A stretch of 64,000 nucleotides of DNA from Ctena decussata (GCA_963989385.1 OZ022501.1:92674979-92738978), one strand, 5' to 3'. Shown: positions 1-11,228, numbered from the stretch's first letter. The notes: a model not told the origin generated them from the sequence alone. Translations and numbers: made by a program.

Positions 1-67
1 GATGCGACGTCATTACGTCGCAGCGACATCAGTACGACGTCATTTCGACGTCATGTGCCTGCTGGGA
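1..67. repeat. Half of a CRE-like palindromic MITE
   Basis: The sequence is rich in GACGTC and ends in a GCCTGCTGGGA terminus. It matches the right half of the complete palindrome at 55398-55504. The window edge cuts off the other half. Confidence 0.6.
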
Positions 68-109
68 TCAGAGAGGAAGCAAATGAAATTTAAGTGTAAA
101 TTTCTAACA

Positions 110-235
110 TAAAAAAGACTAGGAATAAGGCTGCGAAAGGAGAGAGATGGGCTCAGCTTTTCATATGCTATGTCCAATATGCAGTGGGCCTCTAACTCCC
201 CACTGCCCTTACCGCCAGTAGCCTATAGGCAAGAT
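110..235 (+). repeat. Truncated SINE body (same family as 41723-41965)
   Basis: It shares the ordered blocks GGCTGCGAAAGGAGAG, GGGCTC-GC-TTTC-TATGCT and AGTGGGCCTC with the SINE body at 41860-41950. The tRNA-like head is missing, so this is a 5'-truncated copy. The short open frame across it is not considered coding. Confidence 0.55.
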
Positions 236-352
236 GGAATACCTGTACTTTTCCCTTCAGGAAAATGGATAAGAAGAAAAATACATGTACATAAAAGAAA
301 GTTTTACCTGACAGGATTTTTAACCAGTGCCGCAAGCCGATGTTTGCATGGT

Positions 353-525
353 CGGTTGGTTAGTTGTTTTAAGTTTAAAGGCCCTTTGAGACAGTATTTC
401 AGCTTATATGTTGCCGTCTCTCAGAGAGCGGGAGAAAGAAGAAAGAAATGATAGACGAGAGAAAAAAAATGTCCAAACAACCCCCACCCGCACTTACTGC
501 AAGCACAGAAGGCCCTTTGTCCTAC
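353..525 (+). repeat. Dispersed repeat (family of 27365-27500)
   Basis: It begins GGTTGGTTAGTTG, then has a GGCCCTTTGAGACAGTATTTCAG block and a GCCGTCTCTCAGAGAG block. After that comes one copy of the motif (TGTCCAAACA...CCCGCAC...CTGCAAG...AGGCCCTT) that is amplified into a minisatellite at 27650-28200. The open frames here lie inside the repeat and are not treated as genes. From 526 to 933 I see nothing recognisable. Confidence 0.55.
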
Positions 526-933
526 TATTATCCAGATTAGCAGGACGCCCCGGCACTAATAGATATTCAGCACCACCGACCACCCCACAAGCCACTAAGC
601 CCAATTTGTTCCTTCCGTACCCTTTGCGGACGGTCTATTCTCAAATCTCGGATTTCCGGCAGCGCCGCAGCGAGTTGCTTCCCTTGGCGCGTGTTATCCG
701 TTGCAAAATACAGTTGTCCCAAGAAAAAAAGCGTCACGTTGTCAAATCGATAACTCTATACTATTGGTGAATTTAAGCCCTTGGCCACAAATGAAATTAT
801 TCCATTTCCACTCCCTTAACGCTTATATGATCTTATATACTGATAAAAGTTGTCGGCCAAGCTAACAGCTTGAAGTTAACAAAATTTCTCATTTAGCTAT
901 ATATATATGGTTGTAATCAGTGGAATACTAACT

Positions 934-1031
934 AATGGACGGACGCTCGGCGCCCCGTTACTGCGGCTATGGATACGTTCCGCTGAGGTGCGGGGGTAAC
1001 GTCGATATGAGAATTGAAATATGATGATGAT
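934..1031 (+). repeat. Dispersed repeat, inverted partner of 10813-10907
   Basis: About 95 bp starting TGGACGGACGCTCGGCGCCCCG is nearly the exact reverse complement of 10813-10907. The two copies share the ACGTCGATATGAGAATTGAAATATGATG end. It encodes no recognisable product. Confidence 0.6.
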
Positions 1032-1329
1032 GGAATACTAACTGTCTGCTCATACGCAAGAAAAGCTTATTTATGTACGTTATTGGGGTCCAAAAACGAA
1101 GATTCACGTAATTTGAATAAAATATGTTGAAGAAATTGAGGATGTATAGAAGGAGATTATGGGCTCAGATGGAAGAAACTTCTCATTGACGTATTTCTAT
1201 GATTTTTATAGGTTAATTTAGTTTAATCATATTTTATTGCCTTTGAAACAAGCAATGTGGTCGGGCTACACTATTGGGGCATGTGATTCCCACCGGTCAA
1301 ATGCAATATAATGCAGATTACAAGGGAAC

Positions 1330-1957
1330 GGATAAAAAAGTCGATGCTTCCTACATCTTAGAGAGAACGGTCCTCGATAACGTAGAAACTATCAAGTATC
1401 ACCAACACACACATGTCAGCAATATTTGCACAAAGGCTAATAGGACCCTTGACCTCCTTAGATGTAACTTGGCGGCATGTCCACAGGACGTTAAAGAGTC
1501 GGTATACAAGGGACTGGTGCGTCCAGTCCTGGAGTATGGGAGTTCAGTTTGGGACCCCCAAAGTATGATTCTTCAAGATGAACGTTAGAAGGTGCAGAAA
1601 GCGGCGGGTAGATTTGTAACAGAAAATTACACATATGAAATTGGGAGTATGGCCGACATTCTGGAGAAACTTAAGTGGGAATCTCTGAAAAAGAGAAGGA
1701 AAGTTAGTAGGCTCATAATGCTTTACAAAGGTCTGAAAGGTACAGCCAGTATACCGATATGTGACCTTGTTCCCCGAAGTAGGCATCATTCCCTGGCATT
1801 TCAAACCCCATTGGCTGGGACTGACATTTACATGTCCAGTTTCTTCCCCTAGACTATTAGAGATTTGAATTCCCTGGACGATTCCCTTACTTCTGCTGTT
1901 GAGTGTGCAGAGGATTCAGTTACTGAGTTTACTTTTCTTATAAGGGCTAGGGACTAG
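1330..1957 (+). pseudogene. LINE reverse transcriptase C-terminal fragment (CR1/Jockey-like)
   Basis: A single frame reads through residues typical of the region after the RT domain of CR1/Jockey-type non-LTR retrotransposons. Recognisable blocks are THVSNICTKANRTL, GLVRPVLEYGSSVWDP, KVQKAAGRFVT, ILEKLKWESLKKRR and LYKGLKGTASIP. These elements encode an endonuclease and a reverse transcriptase that copy their RNA at the target site; only the tail remains here. The frame is broken by in-frame TAG codons at 1586-1588 (where a Glu codon is expected) and 1850-1852. Part of the stretch after NVETIKY is deleted, and it ends at a TAG at 1955-1957. The frame before 1330 does not look homologous. It is a dead 5'-truncated insertion. 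The family is recognised from motif memory; CR1 versus Jockey is not resolved. Confidence 0.85.
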
Positions 1958-2209
1958 CTTCCCTGATTCACAGGTCCTGGTGAATGATTGTCTTGGACAT
2001 AACACCAGTAAACAATTCTGATTCTGAGCAGATTGAGGAGTGCCGACTGTGGCAGAATTTCTACAACAAAACAAAACAGCGAGCGCCAACCAAAGTCACT
2101 CAGCACCTCAGTAACGAGGACTATCTAGTTATCATCCGTCTGGCAACATTTCCACTTTTGGAATTTTCTGTTTGGTGAAAGCTAGGACTCCAGATAGTAG
2201 ACCTGGATC

Positions 2210-2338
2210 GGAGGTTATAAAACTTGAGTACAATCTCAAACTCAAAATAAAGCACACTGATTGGCTGCTTCCGAGCACAAGCAGCCAACCAGTGTACTTT
2301 ATTTTGAGTTTGAGATTATTCTCAAGTTTTATAACCTC
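2210..2338. repeat. Foldback MITE (palindrome)
   Basis: Two arms of about 60 bp are near-perfect reverse complements around a 7-8 bp loop (CGAGGTTATAAAACTTGAG ... CTCAAGTTTTATAACCTCG). The outer GAGGTTATAAAAC end recurs at the right end of the larger foldback 57323-57566, so the two may be related. The next 490 bp, to 2826, hold nothing recognisable. Confidence 0.8.
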
Positions 2339-2857
2339 GGACCCTGGGGTCGGAGAAGTTAGAGTTTTATAGGGTTGAGGTCAGTGTCACAGTGGCCATT
2401 TTCATTAAAAACTTTGTCATCACTCTTTCGCCTTTTTTAATAATCCGAACTCGATTTAACTTTATTCAAATGTTAAGTTTGCCAATATGCTTTGACAAAT
2501 TTGCGTTTAGAACTTAAAGGAGCGACAGAATTTCTCTCATCAAACATTAACGTGCATGGTCAGTAGACTCAGTAAATAAAACATTAGAAAAGCCAAGACA
2601 GCTTCATACACAGCGTCGAAGTAATAATGTATCCAGGTTGATTCAGTGGCGTGATGTTCCGCCAATATTTGCTGATATCCAAAACTGTGGTTGGATATCT
2701 ATCTTCTATCTTCAGCCGTTACAGGCAGTACTAGACTCTTCTATATATAGACTCTTTGTATGATTAATTTATGCACACTGGTATTTTTTCTCTATGTATT
2801 GTCTTACAAAAGCTTTAATTTAATCGAAAATTTGGCGGATGTAATATTTGACAAAAT

Positions 2858-3490
2858 TCAGTAGGTTCTTGTTTCACTATCTGCTGCAATTGTTGAGCTG
2901 AATCTGCCAGTCTTGTCTATATAGGAACACACAATTTGGGTCACTGTATCTCTCCATTCTGGGAAGTCCTTTTTCTCTTCACATGAAAGTAGGTCACACA
3001 GGTCAAAGCTAGCCATTCCCAACTGAGTATGAAGATTGTGACGAAGTTCAAGCCTTTGGGTTTCATAAAGATGGCACTCTAAGAAAAAGTGTTCTGTGGA
3101 TTCCACCGCCCCAAACTCACACAAAGCTGAATCAACTTGTCCTAATTTTTTTCTATATTGATTTAGTTGGGAATAACCTATCCTAAGCTGTAGAAGAATT
3201 GTATATTTAGAATGATTAGGAAAGTCATGTTTCTGTTTCATACTTGTCTTGGGTCTGTATTGATAATAGTCTCTGCCTGTTGTTGAAATGTCCCATTTGT
3301 TCTGCCATTTTATCCAAAATACTGTCTCTTGCAGCTTTCTTTATGTCCTGATTTGTGATAACACTGGTGCTGTTGTCAAGGTCTTGAGCTTCTGCTGCTG
3401 CTTCCTTAGCAAGCTTGTCGGCCATCTCATTCCCTTGAATATCAGTGCGTCCAGGCGTCCAATATAAGATGATCTCCCAGCACGGCAGTC
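2858..3490 (-). pseudogene. Non-LTR retrotransposon RNase H and C-terminal zinc-knuckle fragment
   Basis: Read on the minus strand, 3490 to 3420 encodes the end of a retroelement RNase H domain: YWTPGRTDIQGNEMADKLAKEA, with the GNEMAD motif that carries the last catalytic acid. Downstream comes an alpha-helical linker and then LRIGYSQLNQYRKK with a C-x-F-x(4)-E-S-x-x-H-F-x(3)-C knuckle, which typically follows RNase H in I/Jockey-like LINEs. The reading frame shifts near 3230, where the two halves overlap in different frames. Upstream of 3490 the frame hits a TGA, and sequence of the 3511-6562 foldback begins soon after. No continuation was found past 6562. It is a dead 5'-truncated copy. The preceding 30 bp (2826-2857) may be its 3' UTR. 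Confidence 0.85.
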
Positions 3491-3519
3491 ATGTCAATAG
3501 TTGCGGGGTACCTAAATAC

Positions 3520-3660
3520 CGGAAAGACCCGGAAAGACGCAAAAAGATCCGGAAAGACGCAAAAAGACCCGGAAAGGCGCAGAAAGACGCAAAAAGACCC
3601 GGAAAGGCGCAAAAAGACGCAAAAAGACCCGGAAAGATGCAAAAAAAGGGCAAAAAGATC
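3520..3660 (+). repeat. Minisatellite, left foldback arm
   Basis: Tandem 9-10 and 18-19 bp units of CCGGAAAGACGCAAAAAGAC form the outer left arm of the foldback element. Its reverse complement is at 6475-6556. Confidence 0.85.
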
Positions 3661-4254
3661 CCCAAAATATATTGTATTATGTCTTAGTTTTCAAAAAATG
3701 GCTAACAATGTGGTTCTCCATAATGCAAGCAGGAGGGGCCCCAAAACCTTGTGCTTAACTGATTTTTACCAATACAGTCCTATGTAAGCAGCGAAAAGAC
3801 CACCCAATTTGTGTTAAGATTTGAAAAAAAGTATGGAGTAATATTTAAACCTTTTGCAATATTTTATTTTTACATACTATAGAAAAAGACGCTCAGATCA
3901 GCGGCAAAATGGTCCAAAGGAGACAGCGAAAAGACGCAGAGAGATGACAAAATGACAACAAAAAAACTTTCATGACAGGAAAATAATTATCTAGAAATGT
4001 AAAAAAATATACATGTATATAACAATTGAATTTCTTTCATTATCGTTTCTAGTGTTTGACACAACAGAACAAATGCTCAGAGCGAGGACAAAAAGTCCAT
4101 TGGAGATGGCAAAAAGGCGCAGAGTTAGCAAAAAGACCTATAAAGTCAGCAAAAAGAGCACCTAAAGTTGTTTTAAAATTCAGAAAAAATATATGAATAT
4201 TTTTTTAAAATATTTTCCAATATCTTTCATTACTTTATATATTAGATACTACCA

Positions 4255-4655
4255 AGAAGGTGCAGAGCGACGGCAAAAAGTCTAATAGAGGTAGCAAAGA
4301 CGCAGAGAGACGGCAAAAAGACGCAGAGAAACAGCAAAAGGACGCAGAGAGACGGCAAACAGACGCAGAGACAGCGAAAAGACGCAGAGAGACGGCAAAA
4401 GACGCAGAGAACGGCAAAAAGACCCAGAGAGACGGCATAAAGACGCAGAAAAACAGCAAAAAGACGCAGAGAGCGGCAAAAAGACGCAGAGAGACGGCAA
4501 AAAGACGCAGAGAAACAGCAAAAAGACGCAGAGAAACGGCAAAAAGACGCAGAGACGGCAAAAAGATGCAGAGAGAAGGCAAAAAGACGCAGAGAGACGA
4601 CAAAAAGACGCAGAGAGACGGCAAAAATGGCAAAAAGACCTATAATGGCAGCAAA
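4255..4655 (+). repeat. Minisatellite, 20-21 bp unit
   Basis: About 19 tandem copies of a unit close to GACGCAGAGAGACGGCAAAAA, with small length variants. The period is not a multiple of three throughout, and overlapping frames on both strands translate to Arg/Lys-rich or Ser/Phe/Leu-rich runs, so it is not coding. It lies in the left arm of the foldback. Confidence 0.9.
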
Positions 4656-4685
4656 AACCATTTTGGATAGATGGATGCCTTTTGC

Positions 4686-4915
4686 GTTTAAACAATTTTT
4701 CACAACAGTATTTCAGTCATTCTAAGATGTTAAGGAAGTTATAATAAAATACTCTGTGCAGTAGAACCCCATTCTTGCCAGGCATTAAATACGTGTTTAA
4801 ACGTTGAAACAATTTTTCACAACAGTATTTCAGTCATTCTAAGATGTTGAGGAAGTTATAATAAAATAAATTGTGCAGATGAAACCCGTTCTTGTCAGGC
4901 ATGAATACATGATTT
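4686..4915 (+). repeat. Two-copy tandem repeat, ~115 bp
   Basis: Two consecutive copies share GAAACAATTTTTCACAACAG, then TATTTCAGTCATTCTAAGATG and GTTATAATAAAATA. They lie just inside the minisatellite arm of the foldback. Confidence 0.8.
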
Positions 4916-5531
4916 CAGGATTCGAATATTATTTTGCATTTTATGATTCTTATTAACATAATATATTTGCCGCGCCCACCTACAACATGCATTAAAATAT
5001 AAGCCCAGTGCGCATATACAGATAAGCACACGGCTGTCACTGGTCTGGTTCTGCGCATACACTTTCTTTTTCATGTGACTTCTCCCGGATAATTATTTTA
5101 TTTTTATTTATTTTCATTTTATTTCAATTATTTATTTATGTATTTGTTTTTGGTCTTTTTTCGTGTCTCAAAAGTGTTTTCTCAAAGTAAATCAATTAAA
5201 GCGTTTAAACGCTTAAGGCTGTAATAATTGTATTAAAGACACCTTCTTCGCAGAAACAACATCACACCTTTGAGTAATCAACCAGGCCAAACATAATCGA
5301 TATAATCACACCTACTCTAATCGATACGTGTGTCGAAAGTCAGAGTTCTTCTGATCTGTATATTGAAAAAAAAGTTTACTAAACACCAGATAATGCAGAC
5401 CGTGATCAAAATGATTTTAATACATAGATATTTTTCCTGTTTTAATGGCCAAACCTGTCACAAAAACTTAGTTTTCTTGAGCTCGTTATCTTAAAACTGA
5501 GGAGCTTTGATCACATATTAATATTATTATT

Positions 5532-5557
5532 TTTTCTTTTCTTTTCTTTTCTTTTTG
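5532..5557 (+). repeat. (TTTTC)n microsatellite
   Basis: About five copies of TTTTC lie within the unique-looking core (4916-5760) of the foldback element. No gene was seen in that core. Confidence 0.8.
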
Positions 5558-6449
5558 TAAAATAACAAAATAAGGAAGGAAAAGAAAAATAAAGTTTTCC
5601 TAACAATAAGTCCTAGTCACACCTCCACGTAGTACCAACTGGAAACTGCATATTCAGAACTCAGAGAGATTTTTTTTAAATGCAGGCCGACGTGACAGAG
5701 CGAGGAAGTATATGCTACTATCTTTCACCCGTTTAAGAAGATCATGAAATACTGAAACCTTTGCATATTGGTCTTTTTGCCTTTTTTGTTCCATTTTTGC
5801 TGTCTTTTGGCAACTAAACCTGGATAGTCTTCATTTGTAAATAATGAAGCGAATCAAATAACTAATTCACATTAACTATCTCTGTATTTTAACAGAATTT
5901 GGTTGGCCTTTTTGCTGCTTTTAAGGGTCTTTTTGCCGTCTGTTTCTGTGCCTTACTGTTGTCTTCTAAGGACTTTTTGCCGTGTCCCTAGGTCTTTTTG
6001 CTAGTGTCTTTCTACTGTTCCTCTATGTCATTGGGCTTCTTTGTCACAAATAATATATAAAAAGATACTGTAAATGTATGCTGTTTTATAATACTGTTTG
6101 TATATTAAAACAAAGTTTCCCTGGTCCTTTTGCTGCGTTTATAGGGCTTTTTGTCATCTCTCGTTGTCTTTTTGCTGTCACAAAAGCCCAATTAATAATA
6201 ATAAAAAAAATAGAGGGAACCTAATGAGTTGGAATCAGCATGTATATATTAAATACATGTATGAAGATCTAGTTAATGAATTTTGTATGTCCTAGGAATA
6301 TTTAATAGGTCTTTCCGCAGACTTGTATTCAAATTAAAATATGCATAAATAAAACAAATCAGTTAAAAATTAGGTTCAAGATGTCTTTTTTTCTTGTATT
6401 TTTTGTCATCTATTTCTTAATATTGAAATCAGTCAAAACTATATTTTAC

Positions 6450-6556
6450 GGGGTCTTTTTGCTACTTTTCCTGGTCTTTTTGTCGTCTTTTTGCGTCTTT
6501 CCGGGTCTTTTTGCGTCTTTCCGGGTCTTTTTGCGTCTTTCCGGGTCTTTTCGGTA
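6450..6556 (-). repeat. Minisatellite, right foldback arm
   Basis: Units of TCTTTTTGCGTCTTTCCGGG are the reverse complement of the left arm at 3520-3660. Confidence 0.85.
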
Positions 6557-6830
6557 TTTAGGCACTATTCAGCAAGTACCCCATTAAATAGCCAAGATGG
6601 CCGGGCCATACAGGGATTTGACCCCTATCATGAGAGCCTTTCGGGACCTTATTTCTCATGTATGATTTCATTTAGTCTCACCGAACAAAGCGGCTAACGT
6701 ATAATACTTTTGGAAAAATATCTAACCCACGCGATCGAATAAGTCAATACGGTCAAAAAGTTGTGAAATCCAACAGGTCATAGAGCGAGGGGACATGGCT
6801 TCGCACATAGCATGCCTTCGATATTTTTTT

Positions 6831-6855
6831 AGTCAAGCCGCAAGACGGCTTGACT
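6831..6855. repeat. Short perfect hairpin
   Basis: AGTCAAGCCG CAAGA CGGCTTGACT is a 10-bp perfect stem with a 5-nt loop. Such hairpins often mark the ends of rolling-circle-like repeats in this window, but the rest of an element is not evident. From 6856 to 8410 I see only AT-rich sequence with no supported gene. Confidence 0.5.
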
Positions 6856-8417
6856 TTATATTAATATGAGTCCAAGTTTTTTGTGTGATGCGTTTGGTGT
6901 TTTAATTGCTTACTGATGAATAAAGAATCAATTATACGAGAAAGAAAACTTAAAACCTGTCTGTTAACAGTCTCATGTAGATAACAATTATTAATTGAAA
7001 CGTGGGACTTGATCTAGATGCGCAAGTATTAAAGGAAATGAGTACTTTGGATTCGGTCCGTAGAAATACCGGAACGAGAATGGAGAATAGATAAGAAGTG
7101 TAACCCGCACCCGCATCCGCGTAAACCGCATTGGAATTTTATGAATGGCTGAACATGTATGTAGCAGCAAAATAAATAATGTTAAGGCCTTGAAATAGTT
7201 ACATACAGGACTAATCATTTCAAACCCACTAAGAAAATACGTAAGTCTGATCTTGTTGAGACTATAAACACAAAAATTCGAATTCAAAGTAGGTAAAATG
7301 TGTAATCCGTACCAGCAATAGAATACCCGCGTTGGTAGTTAAAATCCCATAAATGCCCTCTTAGCGGTAAAAAGTACGTCTAAAGATGAAGACAAATGAT
7401 ATATAATACGCAAGTCAAATCACACCAACAAAATATGTAAAATCACGAAAATACGGGAACGCACCAGAATGCACGTGTTTTACCGAAACGAACTGTATAT
7501 GTATATAAATAAATATGGTTTTCCAACATAGATACTTCATTTTTGGGGTTTTAACATGAAGTTCTTATTTTTTCCCCATAGTTTTACCTGTACAACACTT
7601 GTTTCATATAAACTCATCCCCACTATTATTGCCTCTCTCGCAACATAAAATGCCCTTACTCTCTTAGGAAACAAATGCCTGTGCTGTACAGGAAATCTGA
7701 TTTGATCAGGGTATCATACCCCACCCTTTGCGGTGAAGTTTTATAATATAAATACCCTTTCCTCTGTATGCAACTTTTAAGAAGTGTTAAGACGATCATT
7801 TTCTGTTGTACGTCATTTTGATGAAATTTTCATATGAAACTCAAAGTAAAAAGTCAAATTCCTGTGTTCTGAACAAATGCTTAAAACATATTAGGCATAT
7901 TCCGTGCCACCCAGGTGCACATGGAAATTCCCGGAAATTCTGCATTTTTTGTCTAAATACAGAGTGGTACTACAAAAGAATGATTAACGTTCATTATCTA
8001 ATAAGCTAATCGCTACGTGCCTCTAGTGCCCGATTACCCTAAAATTCTAGTCAGTCACTGTATACTGTATTCAGATAGTATGCGTATGTGTACTTGATCG
8101 TGTGCGTATGTACGTCCCCAATCTTGTTAGACTCGTGTATAGATTTTTGTAAGAGATAGATGAATAGATTGCCTGTTACGGTAGCAACTTGATACTTTAG
8201 TACATCAGCAATGTGCAATTACCGATATTACCAGGTTATTTTGACCCATACTTCAATGTCCACTGATTTCGCATTTTTTGCTACTTTTATACAGTTAATG
8301 TTTGTAACTATTCAGTTCACTGCATTATAGTTTTAAGAATGTGGCCAAAATCTGAAAATTTCGGCCATAAAATCCCCATCAATAGACCAAAATAAATAAT
8401 AATGATAAAGGACTTAA

Positions 8418-9600
8418 AGAGGGACCCCAGCTATCTCCCTGATCTGCCAGTTATCCCAGAGTACAGTCCATTAATCTCCAATTCATTGTCAATTTCATGA
8501 TTAGAGCTAGTTAGCAGCAGCAGGTAGCTGATTAATGGGTTTATCCTGACCAGCTGTGAGGCTTAGCAGAATGAAAGGTGATAAAATTGTTGGGCAATTT
8601 TGCCAAAAACTTTTACTAATCTTGTTTTTTTTTATCATGAATATTTATGTAATTTTGCTTGATCGAAGGCTTGGGTTGAAAGTAGAAAGAAATGTATAAA
8701 CTACAACCATTCTTTTTATTCTTTTGCAGTGAATACCATAACTATCTTCATCGAGTGTGATGAAAAATTTGGTATTTTCACGAGTGCGAAGCACGAGTGA
8801 AAATCAAATGTTTGCGTCACACAAGATAAAGATGCTTATGGTATTTACTGCAAAAGAGTAAATTTTCTTTTTTATTTTATTTTATGCGTTATTATAGTAG
8901 TAAATGTACCATGCTAGAATGCTCTTACAAGAAAGATAGCGTAAGGGCCATATCGCCTCATGACGTCATTGAGACGTTGGGATTTTCAAGCTTTCCCCAC
9001 CACTCAACGATAGCCTGCTAGAGATGCGAAACAAAATGCGCAATATTGGTACCAAAATGTTCATTTCGATCTAATTAAGAAAACCCATACCCACACTTGA
9101 TGTTTTATTTTTTCAAATAAGCGAGCTATTGGCGTTAGCGTTTGAAGTTCTGAAGTGATGCTGAAAGTTTTACTGGACCGCACGAGGAAAGTCCGTAGTC
9201 ATCCAAACAGAGCAGTGAAAATAACATTGAATTTGAACCACCTCATTTTATTACATATATGGAAAGAAACAGCAGCAACCTTACATTTCTAGAACCAGGA
9301 ATGAAAAAATCTCATATTGCATAAAAGTGTTTCATCTGTTAGAAAAATGGCTTGTCGAAAATTTTGTTGTAAATATATTAGATCAATATCAAAATTTCTA
9401 TTATTTATCCCATTGCATATTTTTGGCAAAAACCTTCCACAAACACCCAGCCACTTGCAATTCCAGTCAAAACATTTCATTATCACCTCTATCCAAACCA
9501 ATAAATAGCATCTCAGTGGGACTGTGCTGACAGGTCAGAGATAAATTTATCAAACATCTGGCTTTATAGCAGATTCTTCCTGGAAGAATGGGGTCCCTCT
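8418..9600. mobile_element. TTAA-flanked DNA transposon relic (Kolobok/piggyBac-like)
   Basis: The termini AGAGGGACCCCA and TGGGGTCCCTCT are perfect inverted repeats, each flanked by TTAA (8414-8417 and 9601-9604). TTAA duplication is characteristic of the Kolobok and piggyBac superfamilies; AGAGG-type ends favour Kolobok (inference). The 1.18-kb interior has no transposase frame, and a separate palindromic MITE sits inside it at 8721-8857. Confidence 0.75.
8721..8857. repeat. Foldback MITE nested in the TTAA element
   Basis: The ends CTTTTGCAGTGAATACCATAA and TTATGGTATTTACTGCAAAAG are inverted repeats. The arms continue imperfectly through TATCTT-ATCG-GTGTGA and a central CACGAGTGCGAAGCACGAGTG palindrome. 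Confidence 0.8.
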
Positions 9601-9807
9601 TTAAGTATTTGTCTCGACAAGAGCCTATCACACAGAGCTGCCAAGTACCTCTTAGGCTTTGTATTTCAGGTCTTTAGGCAAACTTTAATTTCATTGGTCA
9701 AGGAGATCAAAGAGCAATTTCTCTAGGCTCATTAGCTCCTACTGTTACATCAAGATGCTGACACTGCTGAAAGTTTTATTTCCTCCTGCCACAACATTAA
9801 TAAATTT

Positions 9808-10043
9808 GAGCCCCGACACGAGAAAACCAACAATATGGTTGTGCGCCAAGCACAGACTCAGATCAGCCTGGGCATCCGCAAAGTCTGATCAGACTCTTCG
9901 CTAAGCGCTTAAAAGGTAGCTAAGGGTCTAAGCTACCTCCATGCGGACAGCGAAGACTCTGATCAGACTGGGCGGATGCTCAGGCTGATCTGAGTCTGCG
10001 CTGACCGCACAACCACTTTGTTGGTTTTGTCGTGTCGTGGCTC
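9808..10043. mobile_element. Palindromic MITE family P, copy 1
   Basis: 236 bp, starting GAGCCCCGACACGAGAAAACC and ending GGTTTTGTCGTGTCGTGGCTC. Almost the whole element folds back. Inner blocks are GACTCAGATCAGCCTGGGCATCCGC, AGTCTGATCAGA, CTTCGCTAAGCGCTTAAA and AGCTACCTCCATGCGGACAG, and their complements. It is the upstream neighbour of NDUFA7. The flanks (9605-9807 and 10044-10812) show no recognisable gene. Confidence 0.92.
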
Positions 10044-10812
10044 TTATTATCAGTTAGTGTATTACCAGAAACTGTATTTTGCTTGCAGAAACAAAGCTGG
10101 ATAGAATACACATTTTTCATTAAAAGGATTAAAATTGGAAATAACAACAAAAATATAATAATAAGTCTTAAGTGATAATGACTGCTGTGGAGTGTTTCCA
10201 TGTTACAATTATATGCACTGGTAATGAACTATGTCATGGGAAAACCTGTCCTCAGGGTTTCTGACCTGGTAAGACACACACTAGCCTGCTTAGACACAGA
10301 GACCAGCCAAAGGCTTATAATTTGAAATTAGGAAACTTAGGAGATTATACTATCTATGCAGCTAATAATAAATGCACGGAACAGCCTGCATGGATGCGCA
10401 GCTGATCTGGGCCTTTTGTTCTCGCATATGCAAAAAGCAGGTTTACTTCTAGGGAGATACTATAAAACAGCTAGCTTATCTCATCTTAATGACTTGCCAC
10501 ATTCCTGACTGACCGCTCTGCTTTGATATCATTAGATGAGGTTGTAAAGGAGTCTGGAGAAACTGACCAATCAGCTAAGTTTTTGCCTAAAGACCTGAAA
10601 TTATACCTCATAGCTCTGTGTGATGTGCTACTTGTCTCGACTGTAACAAGTATTAGCTCTCTGAAAACTAACGACTTCATCTCTGAGAACAGCCCAAGCA
10701 GTGCAATGTTTTACATTGCTGATACATAAATGTCGTCCCAGAGATGGACTGTCACAATGTGGCTTGACTTCTCTGACGGCATTTCGTCAGAACTAGCTTG
10801 TTCTTACCTACT

Positions 10813-10907
10813 ACCATCATATTTCAATTCTCATATCGACGTTATCCCCGCACCTCAGCGGAACGAATCCATAGCCGCAGTAATGGGGCGCCGAGCGTCC
10901 GTCCATC
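10813..10907 (-). repeat. Dispersed repeat, inverted partner of 934-1031
   Basis: Near-identical reverse complement of 934-1031, including the GCGCCGAGCGTCCGTCCAT end. The open frame 10730-10945 overlaps it and is not considered coding. Confidence 0.6.
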
Positions 10908-11228
10908 CTCTCTTACCTACTAGACAGAGTTTGTTCTATTTATAGCGGTGCTGGAAAATTTTGTCTTGCCCATGAGCTGGGATAGCTCACACAAGCTTGA
11001 ATTCTGTGTATCACTACGCGCCCATTGAAAATCGGTGAGCTTGGCTTGGCGATGATCCTATACTTTATGATTATTTTTTTAAAAGAATGAATTTCCACAT
11101 CAAAAAAATCCCAAGAAAGGTCATTCATTCCTTATAATTCCATTATAATCTGTTTCCGTTTCTATTTCTTGAAGTCGGAGGAAAAAATCTGAAATAGTCA
11201 ATGTTTCACTGTGACAAACACTGTTGAG

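Larger units (their letters stand above)
3511..6562. mobile_element. Foldback-type transposon with minisatellite inverted arms
   Basis: The left end (CCTAAATACCGGAAAGACCCGG, then GGAAAGACGCAAAAAGACCC repeats) is mirrored at the right end (CCGGGTCTTTTCGGTATTTAGG preceded by TCTTTTTGCGTCTTTCCGGG repeats). Inside these, a second pair matches less strictly: GCAAAAAGAC-type units at 4080-4660 against GTCTTTTTGC-type units at 5770-6180. This is the architecture of Drosophila FB/Galileo-type foldbacks, whose long inverted ends are made of short direct repeats. The interior (4916-5760) has no transposase frame, so the copy is non-autonomous. The flanks show no clear target duplication. Long low-complexity frames on both strands are artefacts of the repeats. 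Confidence 0.75.

Noticed and set aside
4235..4703. Overlapping 130-150 aa frames on both strands
   Set aside because: They are translations of the 20-21 bp minisatellite; composition is purely periodic and all frames are open for the same reason.
6831..6855. Hairpin followed by T-rich sequence as a bacterial terminator
   Set aside because: Introns, SINEs and LINEs show a eukaryotic nuclear genome; rho-independent terminators do not apply.
10523..10729. 68-aa plus-strand frame as possible NDUFA7 first exon
   Set aside because: It shows no similarity to NDUFA7 N-termini and no phase-0 donor at a suitable place.
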